NCBI GenBank assembly: GCA_016703225.1
Contig: JADJCM010000001.1
Coordinates: forward strand, 1,798,001-1,862,000
Reading direction: 5' to 3'
DNA: 64,000 bases
Source of the DNA: Lysobacterales bacterium
GTDB lineage: Bacteria; Pseudomonadota; Gammaproteobacteria; Xanthomonadales; Ahniellaceae
Position 1 is the stretch's first letter; every line of letters begins with the position of its first letter. Shown here in pieces: positions 59,247 to 64,000 of this stretch. Position numbers and translations under genes: made by a program. A model generated the notes under the pieces. It had not been told where the DNA came from. It saw only the letters and a program-made list of their open reading frames with translations, and searched no databases.

Positions 59247-62200
59247 TCACTCCTCGACCACCACCCGTTTGCGGTTGTCGCTGGAGACGCGGTCGATGAG
59301 CTTGTTCAAGGGATCGATGCCGGCGTCGTAGGGCAACTCATCCACAACGACGGTGAATTTGCCCTCGCTCCGGTCGATGCGGTGCTTCTGCAGGTACAGC
59401 ACCTTCTCGTCTTTCTCCTCGCCGCCCTCGGGCCGCGCGAAGACGCCGATGTCGATGTCGTCGGTCAGTGCCAGATCGCTTTCCTTGCCGATGCCATCGG
59501 ACAGCTTCTTCGCCGCCTTCCACGCGATCGTCACCTCAAACTTGCCGTTGTCGAGCTTCTTCGCGCTCACTTCCTCGGCGCGGTTGTCGTAGAAGCTGAT
59601 GCGCTCGAACAGGTCGGTGATCAGTTGCTGCTTCTCCGGCGGCGCCACCGCGCGGAACTCGGCGATCAGTTCGGTCGACACCGTGTACGGCGGCTCCTGG
59701 AACTTCACCTTGGCGATGTAGTTGCGAAGCGCGCGGTTGATCGCTTCCGCGCCGATCTCGTCCTTGAGTCGGTACATCACCAGCGAGCCCTTGCGGTAAT
59801 GCACGTAGCCCTGGCTCGACTCGACGTGGTCGAGCGGCAACTCCTCGATGATCTCGCCACCGCGGCCACGCAGATAGCTGTCGAGTTCATGCTTGAGGAA
59901 CTTGCGCATCTTGTGCGCCCCGTATTCCTGCTCCATCACCATCAGTGCCGAATACTGCGCCATGGTCTCGCTCATCAGGGTCGAGCCTTGGGCATCGGCG
60001 CCCATCACCTGGTGCGCCCACCACTGATGCGCGAGTTCGTGCGCGGTCACGTAGAACACGTAGTCGATCGCGTCCTCGTCATCGACATTGGCGATGAACC
60101 CGATCGCCTCCGAGAACGGAATCGTGTTCGGGAACGCTTGCGCGAAGCTGGCGTAGCCGGGGAACTCGAGGATGCGGAACTGGCGGTGCTGGTAGGGCCC
60201 GAAGTTCGCGGTGAAGTAGTCGAGCGACTTCTTCGTCGCCTCGATCATGCGATCGACGTTGTACGGGTGCTTGCTGTCGTAGTAGACCTCGATCGCGACA
60301 TCGTTCCAGCGGTCCTTCTTCACCTGCCAGCCGGCGCTCATGTAGGCCCAGAAGCCGAGGATCGGTGCATCCATCTCGTAGCGGAAGCAGCGGCGGCCGT
60401 TTGCCGTCCACTCGCGCTGCAGGTAGCCCGGCGCCATCGCGATCTGGTCGGGGCTGGTGCACACCGTGCTCTTGAAGTCGATCCAGTCGGAGTCGTCGCT
60501 CAGATAGGTCTCGGTACGCGGCGCCGTCTCCAACTTCGGCATGCGCCGCGGGGCGCCGAGTTCGCGTTCGCGCCGCTCATTGCGGTCCGCGATCTCGAGC
60601 CCGCGCTGGTAACCGAACTGCGGGAAATAGCCGAGGTTGTCGAAGAAGCTGCCGTTGTGGTGCACCCGCCCCGGGGTGCCGTTGTTGGTGAAGCCCTCGT
60701 TGCGCGCATCGATCGTGAAGCCGAAGTCGAACTCGGCCGCGGGTGCCAGCGGCGTCGTAAAGGCATAGACGCGCATGCCGTTGACTTCGTCGTGCCGCTT
60801 CAGGCTGGCGCCGGGAACGCTGAACGTGGCGTCCTTGAAGTCCGGGTCCAGGTACACGTGCAGTTCGCCGATGGCCTGTGCCGACTTGTTCTTCATCCGG
60901 TACTTGCCGTCGATGGTGACGCGGCGTTGTTTCGGGTAAATCTGCACGGTGTTGTCGGTGGCGATGATGCGTGGCTGCACCAGTCCCTCGGTCGGGCGCC
61001 AGGTCTTTTCGTAGCCGGTCTGCAGATCGAGCGCGGTGTCGCTGGCGCGATAGGGATTGAGCACCGTCGTGTTGTAGAGGATCCAGGCGCTCACCACGAG
61101 GGTGGTGACCACACCACTGGCGAGCAGCGCGCCGGGCCGGCCGGCAAGACGCAACTTCGCGACTGCGGCACGGGTGCGCAGTGGCTCGGGCGTGCCGCGC
61201 ACCCAGAACGCGGCTGCAACCAGCAGGGCGCACAGCGTGAACAGCGTCCAATAGCCGATGAACCAGGCCCAGCCGGTAATGAAATGGCCGTAGCCGTTCA
61301 TGTCCGAATACGGCGTCGCCGGCGCCTGCGCAAATGCGACCAGGTTGTGGTCGAAGTCAAGCGTGCCGAGCACCATCCACGACACCAGGATGCCGATGGT
61401 CGCGAGGTAGCCGACGAACTTCTGGTTGCACAGCACCTGGAACACGATCGCCAGCCAGCCGACAAGGATGAAACGGGCCGCGGCCAGTGACAGACCCTTC
61501 AGGTACAGCAGCGGCTCCAGCGCGTGGTGACCCTTGAGCAACTGGTAGCCCATGCACCAGAGCGCGCCGACGAGCATGAAAATCGCAACCACCGCGACCA
61601 GTGTCGTCGCCTTGGCCGCGAGCGGCACCCAGTTCGGCACCGGGAAGGCATCGGTGACGCCGTCGAGTCGGGCGCTGCGCTCGCGCCAGATCAGTTCGCC
61701 ACCGTAGAACATCACCACGAACATCAGCAGCCAGGTGTAGGAACCCTGGATCGCTTCGAGCATCTGTGCGGTGACCGGGTGCAGCGGCGTGTCGTACATC
61801 GGCCCGGTCGCATCCAGGGCGAAGACAAGATTCAGGAGCCCGAACGCGACCATGACCAGGAACGGCACCGAGAACAGCACGTGCACGGTGTCGAAGCGCG
61901 TCTGTTTCAGGTACTGGCGGAAGGCAGAGGCGAATCCGCTCGCTGCCGGCGCCGCAGTGAGACGCGGCGTACGCGTCGTGGTCGGTGCGGCTTCGACCGG
62001 CATCACGCCGGCACGCTTGCCGAACCAGGGCTTGCGCGCGCTGGTGCCGGCACGCTGCGCCTTGAACACCGACAGGGTCGTCGCGATCAACGCGGCGGAA
62101 AGGCTCAGCCACAGGGCACGGTTGGCGAGGATGTAGCCGGCCAGTTCCGGTAGCAGGGTGTTGCGGTCCTCTGCGGTCCAGTAGCGCGTGGTCAGGTCGA

Positions 62201-62846
62201 GCGCGCGCGCGCCGAACGGGTCGGTCAGCGCTGCCGCCCACAGGTTGTCGAGATCGCGCGCATACGATCCGGCCACACCCGAGAGCACCAGGAAGGCCAT
62301 GATCGCGAGGTAGACGCCGAGCATCGAGCGCATCGTGGCCGCAAACAGCATGATCAGGGCGCTGGTAAAGATCAGGTTCGGCAGCACGAATACGCACAGC
62401 CCGTACACGAAGGGCGAGAGCTGGAATGGACCGAGTCGGGCCGGGTCGATCCAGGGCATGGCGGCCCCAAGCATCATCGCCAACGCAACCCCGAGGTAAA
62501 TCAGCACGGACACGATCACGCCGGCGCTGAAGCGACCGAGCAGATAGGCGCGCGCGCCGATCGGCTTGGAGAAGAACAGTTCGGACGTGCCCATCTCGAA
62601 GTCGCGCAGCAGGGTGCCGCCGACGAAGGCTCCGGAGATGAACAGGCCGAGGATGGTGAACGAATTCAGGAACTGCAGGATCACAAGGGGTGCATTGCGA
62701 TTCACGTTGCCGATTGAGCCGCCGATCTGTACCGCATCAGAACTGGTGGCGACGAACGCGGACAGGGCGAACACGGCGATGCCGATCCACAGCAGCGGTG
62801 CGCGTACCTGGAAGCGTAGGTCGAACTTTAGGAATTCGCTGAACAT
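59247..62846 (-). CDS. ABC-2 permease fused to an M1-family aminopeptidase
   Basis: A protein of 1199 residues. The first ~600 residues are two ABC-2-type membrane halves with about 12 helices (for example LWIGIAVFALSAFVA, ISGAFVGGTLLRDFEMGTSELFFSKPIGARAYLLGRF and LLMFVVMFYGGELIWRERSARLDGVTDAFP). The C-terminal ~550 residues are an M1 zinc aminopeptidase with VTAHELAHQWWAHQ (HExxH plus the downstream Glu in LMSETMAQYSALM). The peptidase should face the periplasm. Ten bases before it ends the ATPase gene that should energise it. GAGGA seven bases before the ATG supports the start. Confidence 0.9.
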   Translation of the reverse strand: MFSEFLKFDLRFQVRAPLLWIGIAVFALSAFVATSSDAVQIGGSIGNVNRNAPLVILQFLNSFTILGLFISGAFVGGTLLRDFEMGTSELFFSKPIGARAYLLGRFSAGVIVSVLIYLGVALAMMLGAAMPWIDPARLGPFQLSPFVYGLCVFVLPNLIFTSALIMLFAATMRSMLGVYLAIMAFLVLSGVAGSYARDLDNLWAAALTDPFGARALDLTTRYWTAEDRNTLLPELAGYILANRALWLSLSAALIATTLSVFKAQRAGTSARKPWFGKRAGVMPVEAAPTTTRTPRLTAAPAASGFASAFRQYLKQTRFDTVHVLFSVPFLVMVAFGLLNLVFALDATGPMYDTPLHPVTAQMLEAIQGSYTWLLMFVVMFYGGELIWRERSARLDGVTDAFPVPNWVPLAAKATTLVAVVAIFMLVGALWCMGYQLLKGHHALEPLLYLKGLSLAAARFILVGWLAIVFQVLCNQKFVGYLATIGILVSWMVLGTLDFDHNLVAFAQAPATPYSDMNGYGHFITGWAWFIGYWTLFTLCALLVAAAFWVRGTPEPLRTRAAVAKLRLAGRPGALLASGVVTTLVVSAWILYNTTVLNPYRASDTALDLQTGYEKTWRPTEGLVQPRIIATDNTVQIYPKQRRVTIDGKYRMKNKSAQAIGELHVYLDPDFKDATFSVPGASLKRHDEVNGMRVYAFTTPLAPAAEFDFGFTIDARNEGFTNNGTPGRVHHNGSFFDNLGYFPQFGYQRGLEIADRNERRERELGAPRRMPKLETAPRTETYLSDDSDWIDFKSTVCTSPDQIAMAPGYLQREWTANGRRCFRYEMDAPILGFWAYMSAGWQVKKDRWNDVAIEVYYDSKHPYNVDRMIEATKKSLDYFTANFGPYQHRQFRILEFPGYASFAQAFPNTIPFSEAIGFIANVDDEDAIDYVFYVTAHELAHQWWAHQVMGADAQGSTLMSETMAQYSALMVMEQEYGAHKMRKFLKHELDSYLRGRGGEIIEELPLDHVESSQGYVHYRKGSLVMYRLKDEIGAEAINRALRNYIAKVKFQEPPYTVSTELIAEFRAVAPPEKQQLITDLFERISFYDNRAEEVSAKKLDNGKFEVTIAWKAAKKLSDGIGKESDLALTDDIDIGVFARPEGGEEKDEKVLYLQKHRIDRSEGKFTVVVDELPYDAGIDPLNKLIDRVSSDNRKRVVVEE

Positions 62847-62856
62847 GGTCGCGTCC

Positions 62857-63741
62857 TCAGGCCGCGATCGCGGCGCGGTGGCGCGTGAGTTGGCCGAAAT
62901 AGACATCCTCGAGCCCGGGCTCGACGCGTTCGAAACCGGCTTCCGGCTGGGCGTCGGACAACACGTGCACCAGCGGGCGACCGGCGACCAGTCGCGTCGA
63001 CAATACGGTCAGGCGCGCCTGCACCGCGGGCAACTCCTCCTTGCTGACCACCTTCTTCCAGACGCGGCCTTCGAGCGAACGGATCGCTTCCAGTGGCTCG
63101 CCGGTGAGCAGCACCTGGCCCTGGTTGATGATCGCCATGCGCGGGCACAGGTCGGTCACATCCTCGACGATGTGGGTGGACAGGATCACCACCACGTTCT
63201 CGCCGATCTCGGCGAGCAGGTTCAGGAAACGGTTGCGTTCCTCGGGGTCGAGGCCGGCGGTGGGCTCATCGACGATCACCAGCCGCGGCGAACCGATCAG
63301 CGCCTGCGCGATGCCGAAGCGCTGGCGCATGCCGCCGGAGAATCCGCCGAGCTTCAGCTTGCGCACGTTCCACAGATTCACCTGCTGCAGCAGGCCCTCG
63401 ACCACTTCCTTGCGCTCGCGCTTGTGCACATAGCCTTTCAGTGCGGCGAAATGATCGAGCAGGTCGAGCGCACTGACTTTCGGATAGACGCCGAAGTCCT
63501 GCGGCAGATAGCCGAGCACGCGGCGCACCGCGTCCTTGTCGCGCAGCAGGTCGATCTCGTCGAGCCTCGCCTCGCCGCTGTCCGCCTCCTGCAAGGTCGC
63601 CAGCGTGCGCATCAGGCTGGACTTGCCGGCGCCGTTCGGGCCGAGCAGGCCGAACATGCCATTGGGGATGTCGAGCGTGACCGACTTCAGCGCCTGCACG
63701 CCATTCGGATAGGTCTTGGACAGGTTGCGAATCGTCAGCAT
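62857..63741 (-). CDS. ABC transporter ATP-binding protein
   Basis: A protein of 294 residues. Walker A is GPNGAGKSS, Q-loop YLPQDFGVYP, signature LGGFSGGMRQR, Walker B LVIVDEPTAGLDPEERN and the switch His in STHIVEDV. It is the partner ATPase of the M1-peptidase-fused permease that follows by ten bases. The C-terminal ~70 residues (VVSKEELPAVQARLTVLST...) are the regulatory extension common in ABC-2 exporters. First gene of the pair. Confidence 0.95.
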   Translation of the reverse strand: MLTIRNLSKTYPNGVQALKSVTLDIPNGMFGLLGPNGAGKSSLMRTLATLQEADSGEARLDEIDLLRDKDAVRRVLGYLPQDFGVYPKVSALDLLDHFAALKGYVHKRERKEVVEGLLQQVNLWNVRKLKLGGFSGGMRQRFGIAQALIGSPRLVIVDEPTAGLDPEERNRFLNLLAEIGENVVVILSTHIVEDVTDLCPRMAIINQGQVLLTGEPLEAIRSLEGRVWKKVVSKEELPAVQARLTVLSTRLVAGRPLVHVLSDAQPEAGFERVEPGLEDVYFGQLTRHRAAIAA

Positions 63742-63893
63742 GAGGCGGGTTCCACAGGTGTGTTGGTTGGATATAACACCGCCATCATGGCGGGTCCTGG
63801 CCCCGGCAGCATATGCCCATGGTCACAACCGACGCCGGTGGCGAGCCGCGGCTCTGGCTAGACTTCACGTCTTGTCCACGGACCACGCCGCGC

Positions 63894-64000
63894 ATGACCG
63901 ACCAGATCGTTTTCGAGACCACCGAGTTCGCCAGCAACCCCGAGCCGCGTTGTCCTTGCCTGCTGGTGCTCGACACCTCCGCCTCGATGGCCGGTGCGCG
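63894..64000 (+). CDS. TerY-like von Willebrand A protein (3' end missing)
   Basis: Only the first 35 residues are in the window: MTDQIVFETTEFASNPEPRC, then PCLLVLDTSASMAGA. The sequence closely fits the N-terminus of TerY-type cytosolic VWA proteins, with the MIDAS motif DTSAS. TerY-type proteins often travel with kinase and phosphatase partners, which would lie beyond the window. Confidence 0.7.
   Translation, partial: MTDQIVFETTEFASNPEPRCPCLLVLDTSASMAGA

Noticed and set aside
59175..61490. 771-codon open frame on the plus strand
   Set aside because: Shadow of the permease-M1 peptidase gene, which has clear motifs on the minus strand.
1..64000. CRISPR array, tRNA, rRNA, prophage or integrative element
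   Set aside because: No regularly spaced repeats, tRNA cloverleaf, rRNA sequence, integrase or phage structural gene was seen on either strand.

Overview
The window is a GC-rich (roughly two-thirds G+C by eye) bacterial chromosome segment. It fits a gammaproteobacterium of the Xanthomonadales/Lysobacterales group. The evidence is an ilv/leu cluster with separate attenuators, GspC/D/E of a Xps-like type II secretion system, PhoD/NRDE/M13/TerY-like genes of the type common in that order, and a first gene that ends in an IFxDxFE-like tail. I see no rRNA, tRNA or CRISPR array. Species cannot be fixed from the sequence alone.

Layout. 0-13.7 kb: a truncated secreted P-domain protein; an FHA/AAA+ regulator overlapping a Ser/Thr kinase with TPR-like repeats; a diguanylate cyclase-bacteriohemerythrin fusion; a von Willebrand A protein; YceH; a two-domain VOC protein; HicB with a hicA remnant; then a lipoprotein and a predicted metallopeptidase of lower GC. 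13.7-28.2 kb: the branched-chain amino acid locus. On the minus strand lie ilvD-ilvC-ilvG and then ilvM-ilvE-ilvA. Divergently on the plus strand lie a small ORF and leuA-leuC-leuD-leuB. Each of the three transcription units starts with its own promoter, a leader peptide rich in Leu/Val/Ile codons and an intrinsic terminator. An intact ISL3-type insertion sequence with an 8-bp target duplication sits between the two divergent attenuated promoters. 28.3-33.4 kb: MAPEG-like protein, NRDE protein, PhoD-type phosphatase, a small secreted protein and a GlxA-type AraC regulator.

33.5-37.3 kb is accessory DNA. A low-GC two-gene module encodes a P-loop ATPase resembling the Sll1717 family and a 116-residue protein. 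It lies between two similar sequence elements in inverted orientation and is followed by an IS1634-like element whose transposase is broken by three frameshifts. 37.4-49.9 kb: M13 peptidase, EamA permease, a PadR/membrane-sensor pair, a hipBA toxin-antitoxin operon, a DUF2884-like protein, and gspC-gspD-vapB-vapC-gspE, where a vapBC pair has entered a type II secretion operon. 50-64 kb: a second Ser/Thr kinase with a C-terminal propeller-like region, a serine hydrolase, DNA polymerase IV, a luxR-luxI quorum-sensing pair with a lux-box-like palindrome, DUF454 and phosphoribosyltransferase genes, a glutathione S-transferase, an ABC-2 permease fused to an M1 aminopeptidase with its ATPase, and the start of a TerY-like gene.

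The best candidates for new biology are the triple attenuator arrangement with probably leaderless leader peptides, the boxed two-gene ATPase module, a G9 tract inside the spacer of a lipoprotein promoter, and an FHA activator that has lost the GAFTGA sigma-54 contact motif.
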